Assembly (NCBI GenBank): GCA_034664085.1
Contig: JAXDII010000039.1
Span: 1-56,954 of the forward strand
Direction of reading: 5' to 3'
DNA from: JACVRW01 sp034664085
GTDB lineage: Bacteria; Actinomycetota; Thermoleophilia; Solirubrobacterales; Thermoleophilaceae
Length of the DNA stretch: 56,954 bases
Shown: positions 7,480 through 14,907 of the stretch, in pieces
How positions within the stretch are numbered: position 1 is the first letter of the stretch
How the letters are laid out: each line of letters begins with the position of its first letter
Notes under the pieces: generated by a model
The model's database searches: none
Told to the model about the DNA's origin: nothing
What the model saw: the letters and a program-made list of their open reading frames with translations, nothing else
Translations under genes and position numbers: made by a program

Positions 7480-9083
7480 GGCGGCGGCAGCGGCGGCGTG
7501 AGCGTCCCACTGTCCGCGCACGCCCGCGCGAGCCGCTCGTGCAGCCGGAGGCGCTCGCGTTCGGCCGCGACGGTGCGGCCCCGCCCGGTGCGCTTGTGCA
7601 CGAGGTTGAGGGCCTCGTGCGGGTCGCTCTCGAGGTCGTAGAGCTCGTACTCGGGCGGCGTCTGGCCGGTGGGATCGAGATAGACCGCGTACTTCCAGCG
7701 GGCGTCGCGCACACAGCGGATCCGGTTCGGCTGGCCGGACACGTCCTGGAACGCCGTTCCGGCCTGGTGGTCGTCGTAGGTGAACAGCACCGCATCCCGA
7801 ACGGACTCCCCCGCCCCGTTCAGGATCGGCCCCAGGTCGAGGCCGTCGAAGCGCTGCGGATCGCCCGTGTCGCCCGCCAGGCCGAGCAGCGTCGGCACCA
7901 GGTCGACGAGCGAGACGAGCGCGTCGCTCTCGCGCGGCTCCGGAAAGAGCACGGGGTTCGAGATCACGAGCGGCACGCGGATCGACTCCTCGTAGCCGTT
8001 GAACATCTTCTGGCGCAGCCCGCCGTGGGAGAGCCCCAGCTCCCCGTGGTCGGACGTCCGCGCGATCACCGTGCGGGAGCGCAGGGAGCCCGGATCGCCG
8101 GGGTCGCCGAGCGCGCCGAGCAGGCGGCCGATCTTCTCGTCGACGACGCGGTGCAGGTACGCGTAGAAGTTCACGTAGTCGCGCCGCGCCCGGTCGTCGG
8201 CCAGCGCCCCGATGTACGCGGTCTGCCCCAGCTTCATCAGCGTCTGGACGGTGGGCTTGTCGCGCAGGTCCTCGTCAACGGTCGGCGGCAGCGGCACGTC
8301 CAGGCCCCTGAACTGGTCCGCCGTGTACCCGCCCTCCTCGAACGACGACGGATAGCCGAGCACGTCGTGGGGGTTGACGAGCGAGAAGACGAGGCAGAAC
8401 GGCTCGGGCAGGTCGGCGCGGGCGAGCCACTCCTCCGCCTGCCGCGTGTAGTCCTCGTCCCAGCCCTCGTGGGTGGTGCCCGCGTTGCCCCCGCCGAACG
8501 TGTGCGCCTTCGCGTCGCCGCCGGCGTCCGGCGGCTCCCAGTCCGCAAAGCCGTAGTCGCGTTCGATCCGCGCCGGGTCGGCTGAGCTCCACTCCCGCCC
8601 GTTGACCGGCTTCGACAGGTGCCACTTTCCCTTCAGCGCGACGTGGTAGCCGCGCTCGCGCAGCAGCGTCGCGAGCGTGTCGATGCCAGGGGGCAGCTCG
8701 GGCTCGCTGCCGCTCTTGGGTCCGAGCCGCAGCAATCCGCGCAGGAACGCGCGTGCCAGCCGCAGGCGCGGGACCTGGCCGCTCACCGCCAGCCGCGCCA
8801 CCGTGCGCAGCACGTCCGGAACGTTGCGGCGGTCGGGGAACAGATCGCCCTCGGTGAGCGTGAGCGTCACCCCGTGACGCGACGGATAGGTGCCGGTCAG
8901 AAAGCTCGCTCGGCTAGGCGAGCACATCGCCGTGGCGGTGAACGCGCGGGTGAAGCTGATGCCGGTTCGGCGCAGCTCCGCGTCGTTCGGCATCAGCTCG
9001 TCGAGCCACGCCCGATCACCCGGCCAGTGCTGGGGCGCCCGCTGCTGATCGGTCACCAGCAGCACCAGGTTGGGCGTGCGCAT
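7476..9083 (-). CDS. Cytoplasmic-type formylglycine sulfatase
   Basis: This 535-residue sulfatase begins MRTPNLVLLVTDQQ without a signal peptide, so it should act in the cytosol unless exported otherwise. The canonical box MCSPSRASFLTG places the formylglycine cysteine at C54. Other active-site segments are LKGKWHLSK, NPHDVLGYP and TSDHGELG. The substrate is not obvious; choline- or alkyl-sulfatase-like enzymes share this layout. It is translationally coupled to the FGE. ATG 9083 is preferred over an upstream in-frame ATG because the latter adds a basic non-homologous extension and runs toward the divergent ATPase gene. Confidence 0.9.
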   Translation of the reverse strand: MRTPNLVLLVTDQQRAPQHWPGDRAWLDELMPNDAELRRTGISFTRAFTATAMCSPSRASFLTGTYPSRHGVTLTLTEGDLFPDRRNVPDVLRTVARLAVSGQVPRLRLARAFLRGLLRLGPKSGSEPELPPGIDTLATLLRERGYHVALKGKWHLSKPVNGREWSSADPARIERDYGFADWEPPDAGGDAKAHTFGGGNAGTTHEGWDEDYTRQAEEWLARADLPEPFCLVFSLVNPHDVLGYPSSFEEGGYTADQFRGLDVPLPPTVDEDLRDKPTVQTLMKLGQTAYIGALADDRARRDYVNFYAYLHRVVDEKIGRLLGALGDPGDPGSLRSRTVIARTSDHGELGLSHGGLRQKMFNGYEESIRVPLVISNPVLFPEPRESDALVSLVDLVPTLLGLAGDTGDPQRFDGLDLGPILNGAGESVRDAVLFTYDDHQAGTAFQDVSGQPNRIRCVRDARWKYAVYLDPTGQTPPEYELYDLESDPHEALNLVHKRTGRGRTVAAERERLRLHERLARACADSGTLTPPLPPP

Positions 9084-9138
9084 GGCGGGAGCATGCCGGA
9101 ACCGGCGCCTTCGCACTCCGCTCGACATCCGGGCGGGC

Positions 9139-9150
9139 TAGGTTGGGGGC
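9139..9150 (+). promoter_or_regulatory. Predicted -10 (TAGGTT) for ATPase gene
   Basis: TAGGTT at 9139-9144 is 6 nt before ATG 9151. There is no credible -35 and no Shine-Dalgarno. Confidence 0.45.
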
Positions 9151-9873
9151 ATGGACCCCCTCCTGCGAGAGGTTCGGCTAGAGCCGGGGCGGGTGACGGA
9201 CCCGGAGGCGTTTCCATTCGCCCTCCCGGCGGTGCAGGCCCTTCGCAGAGCGCTGGCGTTCCACCCGCAGGTGACGTTCCTGGTCGGCGAGAACGGATCC
9301 GGCAAGTCGACGATCCTCGAGGCCCTGGCTACCAAGCTGGATCTCGACGCCGAGGGCGGGGACACGGTCATGACGTTCGTCGAGCGCGAAGCGGACACGC
9401 CGCTGCACGAGGCCCTCGTGCTCGCCCGCGGGGCCCGCAGCCCGAGCATGCGCTACTTCCTGCGCGCCGAGAGCTTCTTCAACGTGGCGCGCCACGTGGA
9501 CGCCAACCCCCGCGCACTCAAGGCCCACGGCGGCCAGGCGCTGCACGGCATGTCGCACGGCGAGTCGTTCCTGACGCTCGTCGTCGAGCGCTTCTACCCC
9601 GACGGCCTGTTCCTGCTCGACGAGCCCGAGGCGGCCATGTCGCCGCAGGGCTGCCTCACGCTGCTGCGCCGCATGCGAGAGCTGGCGCTCGACGGCGCCC
9701 AGTTCGTGATCGCGACGCACTCCCCGCTGCTGCTCGCGTACCCCGACGCCACCATCTACGAGCTGGGCGACGACGGCATCGAGACGGTCTCCTACGAGGA
9801 CACCGACCACTACCGGCTCACGCGTGCGTTCCTGGAGGCGCCCGAGCGCTACCTGCGCCAGTTGTTCGCGTGA
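9151..9873 (+). CDS. AAA/ABC-type ATPase, stand-alone
   Basis: This 240-residue protein has a Walker A (GENGSGKST, residues 49-57), an ABC-like signature (MSHGES), a Walker B with catalytic Glu (LFLLDEPEAAMSP) and a switch histidine (ATHSP). There is no transmembrane segment and no partner permease nearby, so it belongs with soluble AAA_21/AAA_23-type ATPases rather than transport subunits. The function is unknown. It is followed by a P450 gene 23 nt downstream that has its own predicted promoter. Confidence 0.85.
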   Translation: MDPLLREVRLEPGRVTDPEAFPFALPAVQALRRALAFHPQVTFLVGENGSGKSTILEALATKLDLDAEGGDTVMTFVEREADTPLHEALVLARGARSPSMRYFLRAESFFNVARHVDANPRALKAHGGQALHGMSHGESFLTLVVERFYPDGLFLLDEPEAAMSPQGCLTLLRRMRELALDGAQFVIATHSPLLLAYPDATIYELGDDGIETVSYEDTDHYRLTRAFLEAPERYLRQLFA

Positions 9874-9884
9874 GGCCGGAGGGT

Positions 9885-9896
9885 TATCGTCGGCCC
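9885..9896 (+). promoter_or_regulatory. Predicted -10 (TATCGT) for P450 gene
   Basis: TATCGT at 9885-9890 is 6 nt before GTG 9897. A GGAGGG at 9878-9883 is 13 nt from the start, so leadered initiation from an upstream transcript is also possible. Confidence 0.45.
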
Positions 9897-11135
9897 GTGT
9901 CCACAGCGCGCCAGACCCCACTCGACAAGGTCCTCGTCACGGAACGCGAGCAGTGGCAGGACGGCCCGCCGCACGAGCTGTTCGCGGAGCTGCGCTCACG
10001 GTGCCCGGTGCACTGGACGTCGCGGATCACGGAGTACCCAGAGGAGGACGGCTTCTGGTCGGTCACGCGCGCCGACGACGTCCACGAGGTCAGCCGCGAC
10101 TGGGAGACGTACTCGTCGGAGCTCGGCGGCGTCACCGCCCTGACCAACGCGATCATGCCGCTGGAGCTGATCCAGGCGATGTTCATCGGCATGGACCCGC
10201 CCAAGCACGACCGCCTCAAGGCGCTCTTCCAGCGCGGGTTCACCCCGAAGCGGATCGCCGAGCACGAGGGCGCCATCCGCGAGATCGCGGTCGGCGTGCT
10301 CGACCGGGTCGCCGGCCGCGAGACGTGCGACCTCGTCAGCGACGTGGCGCAGCCGGTGGTCTCGCGGGTGATCGGCAGCTTCATGGGCATCCCGCCGGAG
10401 GACGACGAGATCTGGGCGCGGCTGATGAACACCACGCTCGGCGCGGGCGACCCTGACCTCAACCCGGAGGGCGTGCAGTCGGTCATGGAGCGCGACGTCC
10501 CCGAGATCTTCGAGCGCTGCGGCCGGCTGATCGCGAAGCGGCGCGAGCACCCCACCGACGACCTCACCAGCGTGCTGGTCCACGCTGACGTGGACGGGCA
10601 GCGGCTGGAGGAGCACGAGATCGTGATGGGCTTCTTCCTGCTCGTCGCGGCGGGCAACGACAGCACCAAGGCGACCTACTGCAGCGGCATGCGGGCGCTC
10701 ATGGAGAACCCCGAGCAGAAGCAGCTGCTGATCGACGACCCGGCGCTTGTGCCGGACGCCGTCGAGGAGTCGCTGCGGATGTTCCCCGCCTTCGCGCACT
10801 TCCGCCGCACCGCCACCCGCGACACCGAGCTGGGCGGCCAGCCGATCCGCGCCGGCGAGAAGGTGGTGATGTGGTACGTCTCGTCCAACCGCGACGAGTC
10901 GCGCTACGCCGACCCCGACCGTTTCGACGTCACGCGCCGCGCGGAGCACCAGGCCTTCGGGGCGGGCGGGCGCCACTTCTGCCTGGGCACGGCGCTGGCC
11001 AGGCTGGAGCTGCGCATCCTGCTCGAGGAGACGCTCGCCCGCTTCCCGCAGATCGCGCTGGACGGCGCCCCGCAGTACGCGGAGTCGCCGTTCCTCAACC
11101 AGCTGAAGACGCTGCCGGTGCGGCTAGCGCCGTAG
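9897..11135 (+). CDS. Cytochrome P450
   Basis: This 412-residue class I bacterial P450 shows the I-helix AAGNDSTKATY, the K-helix ExxR in EESLRMFP, and the heme loop FGAGGRHFCLGTALARLE with the cysteine ligand. The MDPPKHDRLKALFQRGFTP segment resembles the CYP124/125/142 group that oxidises sterol and methyl-branched lipid chains, but the family assignment needs alignment. GTG 9897 is used because longer in-frame extensions have no coding character. It would need a ferredoxin partner; a 3Fe-4S ferredoxin gene lies 31 kb away at 42549. The last 12 bases overlap a convergent gene. Confidence 0.93.
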   Translation: MSTARQTPLDKVLVTEREQWQDGPPHELFAELRSRCPVHWTSRITEYPEEDGFWSVTRADDVHEVSRDWETYSSELGGVTALTNAIMPLELIQAMFIGMDPPKHDRLKALFQRGFTPKRIAEHEGAIREIAVGVLDRVAGRETCDLVSDVAQPVVSRVIGSFMGIPPEDDEIWARLMNTTLGAGDPDLNPEGVQSVMERDVPEIFERCGRLIAKRREHPTDDLTSVLVHADVDGQRLEEHEIVMGFFLLVAAGNDSTKATYCSGMRALMENPEQKQLLIDDPALVPDAVEESLRMFPAFAHFRRTATRDTELGGQPIRAGEKVVMWYVSSNRDESRYADPDRFDVTRRAEHQAFGAGGRHFCLGTALARLELRILLEETLARFPQIALDGAPQYAESPFLNQLKTLPVRLAP

Positions 11136-11441
11136 CGGCGGCATCGAGCGGTCCTCGACGACCTCGTAGAGCCCGTCCGTGCCGACGGACTCGACGAACG
11201 GCGCGATCTTTTCCATCTGCTCGGCGTAGCCGTGCTCAGAGGCGCTGCTGCGCAGCTCGTCCAGGCTCCCGTCGAAGAATCCGAACGTAACCACCTCGTC
11301 CGGCCGCTCCGAGCTGCGAAGCATGTTGAAGCGGACCCACCCCTCCGGCGCGACATCCGCGTTCTCGTCGCCCAGGAAGGCCGCGCGGAACTCGTCGAAC
11401 GTTCCGGGCTTGAGCGTGCGAGCGGTAAGAGCGCACATCAT
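11124..11441 (-). CDS. Small ABM/dimeric alpha-beta-barrel-like protein
   Basis: This 105-residue protein begins MMCALTARTLKPGTFDEFRAAF; its pattern of alternating strands and helices (VVTFGFFDGSLDELR) resembles antibiotic-biosynthesis-monooxygenase or EthD-like barrels. No cofactor motif is visible and the function is unknown. AAGGAG lies 6 nt before ATG 11441 (11438 is an alternative ATG). It sits 73 bp downstream of the IscA-type gene on the same strand, and its 3' end overlaps the P450 gene by 12 nt. Confidence 0.7.
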   Translation of the reverse strand: MMCALTARTLKPGTFDEFRAAFLGDENADVAPEGWVRFNMLRSSERPDEVVTFGFFDGSLDELRSSASEHGYAEQMEKIAPFVESVGTDGLYEVVEDRSMPPLRR

Positions 11442-11514
11442 TGCTGGCTCCTTCTCCTCGAGGTCCCCGCGACGTTAGCCCACCTGCGGGCGTGGGAGAA
11501 GAGCTGGGCGGGAG

Positions 11515-11871
11515 CTAGGCCGCGGTGCCGCAGGAGGGCTCTTCGTCCGCCACGCGGAACGAGGAGCCGCAGCCGCACGAGGCGACCGTGTTCGGGTTCG
11601 TGACCTCGAAGCCCGAGCCCTGGAAGCTCTCGGTGTAGTCCACCGTGGAGCCGTCCACGTACTGCAGGCTCGCCGGGTCCACCAGCACGCGGATGCCGGC
11701 GTTGTCGAACACGTGGTCGTCGTCGCGCTTCTGGTCGAGCGCCAGCGCGTACTGGAAGCCGGAACAGCCGCCGCCGCGCACGCCCACCCGCAGACCAACC
11801 TCACCCTGGGCAGTCTGGTCGTCGATGAAGTCGCGGACCTTCTCCGCTGCGATGTCAGTGAGCTGAACCAT
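11515..11871 (-). CDS. A-type iron-sulfur carrier (IscA/ErpA/HesB family)
   Basis: This 118-residue protein carries the three cluster-binding cysteines of the A-type carriers: one in GGGCSGFQYAL and two in SCGCGSSF. It delivers Fe-S clusters to apo-enzymes in the cytosol. A short C-terminal tail (ADEEPSCGTAA) with an additional cysteine follows the CGC motif. TACAAT (11880-11885, minus strand) is 8 nt upstream of the ATG. It is divergent from the BolA-glutaredoxin pair, forming one Fe-S trafficking locus. Confidence 0.93.
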   Translation of the reverse strand: MVQLTDIAAEKVRDFIDDQTAQGEVGLRVGVRGGGCSGFQYALALDQKRDDDHVFDNAGIRVLVDPASLQYVDGSTVDYTESFQGSGFEVTNPNTVASCGCGSSFRVADEEPSCGTAA

Positions 11872-11885
11872 CTGTCCGCATTGTA
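11872..11885 (-). promoter_or_regulatory. Predicted -10 (TACAAT) for IscA-type gene
   Basis: On the minus strand TACAAT (5 of 6 consensus bases) ends 8 nt before ATG 11871, with no Shine-Dalgarno between. The opposite-strand TACCCT at 11902-11907 could serve bolA, 11 nt before its ATG. Confidence 0.5.
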
Positions 11886-11918
11886 TCGGCGTTCGCCTCG
11901 GTACCCTGAGGGTTCGGT

Positions 11919-12158
11919 ATGCCCACATCGGCAGAACTCCAGGAGCGCATCAAGGCAGCCCTGCCCGGCGCAGAGGTGAACGTCGACGATCTCACCGGCG
12001 GCGGCGACCACTTCCGTGCCGAAATCGTGTCGGACAGGTTCGAGGGCCTGTCGCGGATCCAGCAGCACAAGCTGATCTACGACGTCTTCGGCGCGGAGAT
12101 CGGCGGGGCCATCCACGCGCTCTCACTCAAGACCTCGACCCCCGGAGCCACACCGTGA
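11919..12158 (+). CDS. BolA-family protein
   Basis: This 79-residue protein has the BolA pattern LQERIKAALPGAEVNVDDLTGGGDHF, followed by the helix-turn segment GLSRIQQHKLIYDVFG. BolA proteins pair with CGFS glutaredoxins to hold a bridging [2Fe-2S] cluster or to act in Fe-S transfer. Exactly such a glutaredoxin follows, its GTG start overlapping this TGA (GTGA), so the two products are probably made in equal amounts. Confidence 0.93.
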   Translation: MPTSAELQERIKAALPGAEVNVDDLTGGGDHFRAEIVSDRFEGLSRIQQHKLIYDVFGAEIGGAIHALSLKTSTPGATP

Positions 12159-12547
12159 CGAACGACGAGATTCGCGACTTCCTCAAGCAGTCGATCGACG
12201 AGAACAAGGTGATGCTCTTCATGAAGGGCACCCCCAACCAGCCGTCCTGCGGCTTCTCGGCGCGCGCCGCCGGCGCGCTCAACGCGCTCGGCGTCCAGTA
12301 CGCGGCGCTCGACATCCTGCCCGACCAGCGCATCCGCGAGGAGCTGTCCGGCCTCTCGGGCTGGCCGACGATCCCTCAGCTGTTCGTGGACCAGGAGCTG
12401 GTCGGCGGCTCGGACATCATCATGGAGATGTTCGAGTCCGGCGAGCTGGCGGAGCTGCTCGGAGTGGAGCAGCCCGAAGAGCAGCCCGCTCCCGCCCAGG
12501 CCGAGCCGGCGCAGCGGCCGATCGGGCTAGAGAACCGGCTGGAGTGA
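12155..12547 (+). CDS. grxD: Monothiol CGFS glutaredoxin (Grx4/GrxD type)
   Basis: This 130-residue protein has the CGFS active site (PSCGFSARA), the upstream lysine MLFMKGTP and the glutathione-binding WPTIPQLFVDQELVGGSDII. It functions in Fe-S cluster trafficking with BolA. The last 25 residues form a Glu/Pro/Ala-rich tail absent from E. coli GrxD. The GTG start overlaps the bolA stop. Confidence 0.94.
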   Translation: MTNDEIRDFLKQSIDENKVMLFMKGTPNQPSCGFSARAAGALNALGVQYAALDILPDQRIREELSGLSGWPTIPQLFVDQELVGGSDIIMEMFESGELAELLGVEQPEEQPAPAQAEPAQRPIGLENRLE

Positions 12548-12593
12548 TGGCATCCGGGGGCTCGCGCCCCCGGACCCCCGCTGATTGCTGGCC
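12546..12593. repeat. GC hairpin repeat family A, copy 1
   Basis: This 48-bp unit is 3 mismatches from copy 2 (12743-12790). It contains an 8-bp perfect stem CCGGGGGC/GCCCCCGG with loop TCGC at 12554-12573, then GACCCCCGCTGATT. It starts at the stop of the glutaredoxin gene. Confidence 0.8.
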
Positions 12594-12694
12594 GCGCCCT
12601 GCGGGGCCGCGGCCGCGGCCGCTCCCACGGGCGGTGGGCGGCCAGCGTCGCGCATATGACGCAAACCACAGCCCGCCGCCGCCGCTTTCCGCCA

Positions 12695-12743
12695 CCAGGT
12701 GGGCAGCAAACGTCCCGTAATCGGTCGTTTCCTGCCCACGTGG
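12695..12743. repeat. Long imperfect inverted repeat
   Basis: Arms of about 18 bp (CCAGGTGGGCAGCAAACG and its complement, two mismatches) flank a 13-nt loop at 12713-12725. The A/T-containing loop and the arm sequence differ from both other repeat families here. No second copy was found in the window. Confidence 0.65.
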
Positions 12744-12790
12744 ATGGCAGCCGGGGGCTCGCGCCCCCGGACCCCCACTGATTCCTGGCC
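12743..12790. repeat. GC hairpin repeat family A, copy 2
   Basis: The stem CCGGGGGC/GCCCCCGG lies at 12751-12770, followed by GACCCCCACTGATT. It is directly repeated relative to copy 1 and begins where the long inverted repeat ends. Confidence 0.8.
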
Positions 12791-12805
12791 GGTTTGCTGG
12801 CCGCG

Positions 12806-12843
12806 CCGGGGTGGCTTCCCCGGGCCCCCGCTGATTCCTGGCC
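12806..12843. repeat. GC hairpin repeat family A, degenerate copy 3
   Basis: A shorter stem CCGGGG/CCCCGG with loop TGGCTT is followed by the family tail GCCCCCGCTGATTCC TGGCC. Similarity to copies 1 and 2 is strongest in that tail. Confidence 0.65.
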
Positions 12844-12868
12844 GCTACCCGGTAGCCGGCCACCGCTT

Positions 12869-12903
12869 GTCGAGTTTCTTCCGCATAGCGGCAGAAACTC
12901 GAC
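12869..12903. repeat. 35-bp palindromic repeat family F, copy 1
   Basis: Arms GTCGAGTTTCTTCCGC and GCGGCAGAAACTCGAC (one mismatch) flank an ATA loop. A second copy at 26409-26443 matches over about 43 bp with three differences. Both lie between convergent genes; no T-run follows. Confidence 0.8.
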
Positions 12904-12983
12904 ACGCACCCACTCGGTGGTCTGCGGCGCTCGGTGCTCGCGCCCCGGCCCCTGCCAGAACCCCTGCCCGTGGCCGGCCGGCG

Positions 12984-13856
12984 CTAGCCCCGCTCGGCCA
13001 CGAACGTCCCGATCAGCTCCGCCAGCCGTTCCGGGCGGTCCTCCGCGGAGAACGTGCGTGCTCCTTCGATCAGCTCGAAGCGAGCGCCGGGGATCAGCTT
13101 CGCCAGCCGCTCGCCGTGCTCGGGCGGGAAGAAGCGGTCCTTCTCCGACCACGCGATCAGGGTCGGGCGGTCCCAGGCCGCCAGCTTCGCCGCCGCGTCC
13201 AGGGTGTACGAGGGGTCGATGCCGCCGAGGACGCGCCGGATGTCACGCCGGATCTCGCGGCGGGTGAGCACCGGCAGCACGTACGAGTCCTCGGCGTCGC
13301 GGTCGATCGGCCTGGTGGTCAGCCAGCCGTACGCGATCGGGAGGCGTCGCAGCGGCCGCAGGCGCAGTGCTCCGAACGCCAGCGGGATCGCGCCCGGGAT
13401 GCGCGCCGGCGCCAGCACGATGCGGAAGAAGCGCGGCGGGAAGTTCTCGAACGCGTCGCACGAGGTCAACACCAGCGCGCCGATTCGGTCCGGCCTGCGC
13501 ACGGCCACGATCTGGCTGAGGCCGCCACCGGTGTCGTTGCCGACCAGCGTCACGTCGCTCAGGCCGAGCGCCCCGATCGCGTCGGCGATCAGGTCGGCGA
13601 GCGCGGGCGGGCGCAGGTCCGCATCCTTGGGCATCGGCTCCAGGTGCGACCCGAGCGGCAGGTCGAGCGTCACGCGCGTCATGCCGTCGAGGCGTGGGAC
13701 GACCTTGCGCCACAGGTTCGCGTTGACCAGCGCGCCGTGGACGAACACGACCGGAGGTCCCTCGCCGGTCACGTGGGCGCGGATGCGGCGGCCGCCGCCG
13801 AGGTCGAGCGAACGGGCGGGGCCGAGGTCGGGTGAGCGCCAGTCTGCTGAGGTCAT
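12984..13856 (-). CDS. Alpha/beta hydrolase with Asp nucleophile and no canonical His
   Basis: This 290-residue protein resembles dehalogenase/epoxide-hydrolase relatives. It has an oxyanion HGALVNANLW, an Asp nucleophile in VGNDTGGG (D108) and an acid in WSEKDRFFP (D240). At the expected histidine position the sequence reads GARTFSAED instead of a GHF-type motif, so the usual water-activating base appears absent. Start 13856 has GGAAGGA 6 nt upstream; ATG 13871 is a weaker in-frame option. It lies 30 nt downstream of the quinone oxidoreductase gene on the same strand, probably in one operon. Confidence 0.85.
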   Translation of the reverse strand: MTSADWRSPDLGPARSLDLGGGRRIRAHVTGEGPPVVFVHGALVNANLWRKVVPRLDGMTRVTLDLPLGSHLEPMPKDADLRPPALADLIADAIGALGLSDVTLVGNDTGGGLSQIVAVRRPDRIGALVLTSCDAFENFPPRFFRIVLAPARIPGAIPLAFGALRLRPLRRLPIAYGWLTTRPIDRDAEDSYVLPVLTRREIRRDIRRVLGGIDPSYTLDAAAKLAAWDRPTLIAWSEKDRFFPPEHGERLAKLIPGARFELIEGARTFSAEDRPERLAELIGTFVAERG

Positions 13857-13886
13857 GGGCCATCCTTCCACACGGAAGGACGGCGC

Positions 13887-14828
13887 CTACGGCGTTATGA
13901 CGATCTTGCCGAGCTTGCCGCCGGCCGAGAACAGCTCGTAGGCCTGGGCGACCTCGTCCAGCGGGAAGGTTGCCGCGACGGGCACGGCCAGCCGGCCCTG
14001 CTCGAACAGCGGCAGCACCTCCTTCTCCAGGAGGCGCGCGACCATCGCCTTCTCCTCGAGCGGCCGGGCGCGCAGCGTGGAGCCGTGGATGCGGGCGCGC
14101 TTGCCCATCACCGCAAGCAGGTTGATCTCCGTCTTCGGGCCGGTGCCGCCCACGCCGATCACCGCGATCCGCCCGCCGATCGCGAGCGACTTCAGGTTCT
14201 CCGCCAGATTGGCCGCGCCCACCAGCTCGAGTACCACGTCGTAGGGGCCGTGCTCGGCGAAGCCCTCCGGCGCGATCGCCCGCGCGCCGAGCTTCTCGAC
14301 CTCGGGCCGGCTCTCCTCGCGCCGCACGGTCGCGGTCACGCGCGCGCCGGCCTCCCGGCCGAGCTGGACGGCGGCGGTGCCGACGCCGCCGGCGCCGCCG
14401 TGGACCAGCAGGCGCTCACCGGGCCGCAGCCCGGCCTGCGTGAAGACGGCGTCGTGGGCGGTCGCGAACACCTCGGGGAGCCCGCCGGCCTGCGGCCAGT
14501 CCAGGCCACCCGGGACCGGCATCGCCTCGCGCTCGTGCACCACCGCCAGCTCGGCGTGGCCGCCGCCGGCCACCACGGCCATGACGCGGTCGCCGACCTC
14601 GAAGCGCGACGCGCCGGGACCCAGCTCGGCCACCTCGCCGGCCAGCTCGAGGCCGGGGATGTCGGGTGGAGCGCCGGGCGGAGCCGGGTAGCCCCCGCGC
14701 AGCTGCAGCGTGTCCGCGCCGTTCACGCCGGTGGCGCGCACCCGCACGAGCAGCTCGCCGCGGCCGGGCTCGGGGTCGGGCCGCTCCTCCACCACGAGCT
14801 TGCCGTCCTGGATGGTTGCGGCGCGCAC
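13887..14828 (-). CDS. Zinc-free MDR quinone oxidoreductase (Qor-like)
   Basis: This 313-residue NADPH-dependent medium-chain reductase has a GroES-like N-terminal half (VRVRATGVNGADTLQLRGGYP) and a Rossmann nucleotide site in LLVHGGAGGVGTAAVQL. The cysteine and histidine ligands of zinc alcohol dehydrogenases are missing, as in quinone oxidoreductase and PIG3 relatives. It begins at GTG 14828, 7 nt after TAGATT. It shares a strand with the adjacent hydrolase. Confidence 0.9.
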   Translation of the reverse strand: MRAATIQDGKLVVEERPDPEPGRGELLVRVRATGVNGADTLQLRGGYPAPPGAPPDIPGLELAGEVAELGPGASRFEVGDRVMAVVAGGGHAELAVVHEREAMPVPGGLDWPQAGGLPEVFATAHDAVFTQAGLRPGERLLVHGGAGGVGTAAVQLGREAGARVTATVRREESRPEVEKLGARAIAPEGFAEHGPYDVVLELVGAANLAENLKSLAIGGRIAVIGVGGTGPKTEINLLAVMGKRARIHGSTLRARPLEEKAMVARLLEKEVLPLFEQGRLAVPVAATFPLDEVAQAYELFSAGGKLGKIVITP

Positions 14829-14841
14829 CGCCCGGAATCTA
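14829..14841 (-). promoter_or_regulatory. Predicted -10 (TAGATT) for quinone oxidoreductase
   Basis: On the minus strand TAGATT (14841-14836) ends 7 nt before GTG 14828; no Shine-Dalgarno. On the opposite strand TAGGTT (14890-14895) may serve the divergent lipase, 12 nt before its ATG. Confidence 0.5.
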
Positions 14842-14907
14842 CTGGCTGCCGCGCGCCGTCAGCGAGCGCTTTCCGCCCGCTCGTGGTACTAGGTTGTCTA
14901 GCCCGCG

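Larger units (their letters stand above)
12548..12983. other. Gene-free, palindrome-rich intergenic stretch
   Basis: These 436 bp lie between convergent genes (glutaredoxin and alpha/beta hydrolase). I find no convincing coding sequence. The stretch holds three copies of GC hairpin repeat family A, a long imperfect inverted repeat at 12695-12743, and one copy of the 35-bp family-F palindrome. The rest is GC-rich filler, including a CCGCGGCCGCGG run near 12605. Confidence 0.8.

Noticed and set aside
12600..12660. Possible origin or regulatory RNA in the GC-rich stretch after the glutaredoxin gene
   Set aside because: No DnaA boxes, A/T-rich unwinding region or covarying helices seen; only palindromic repeats.
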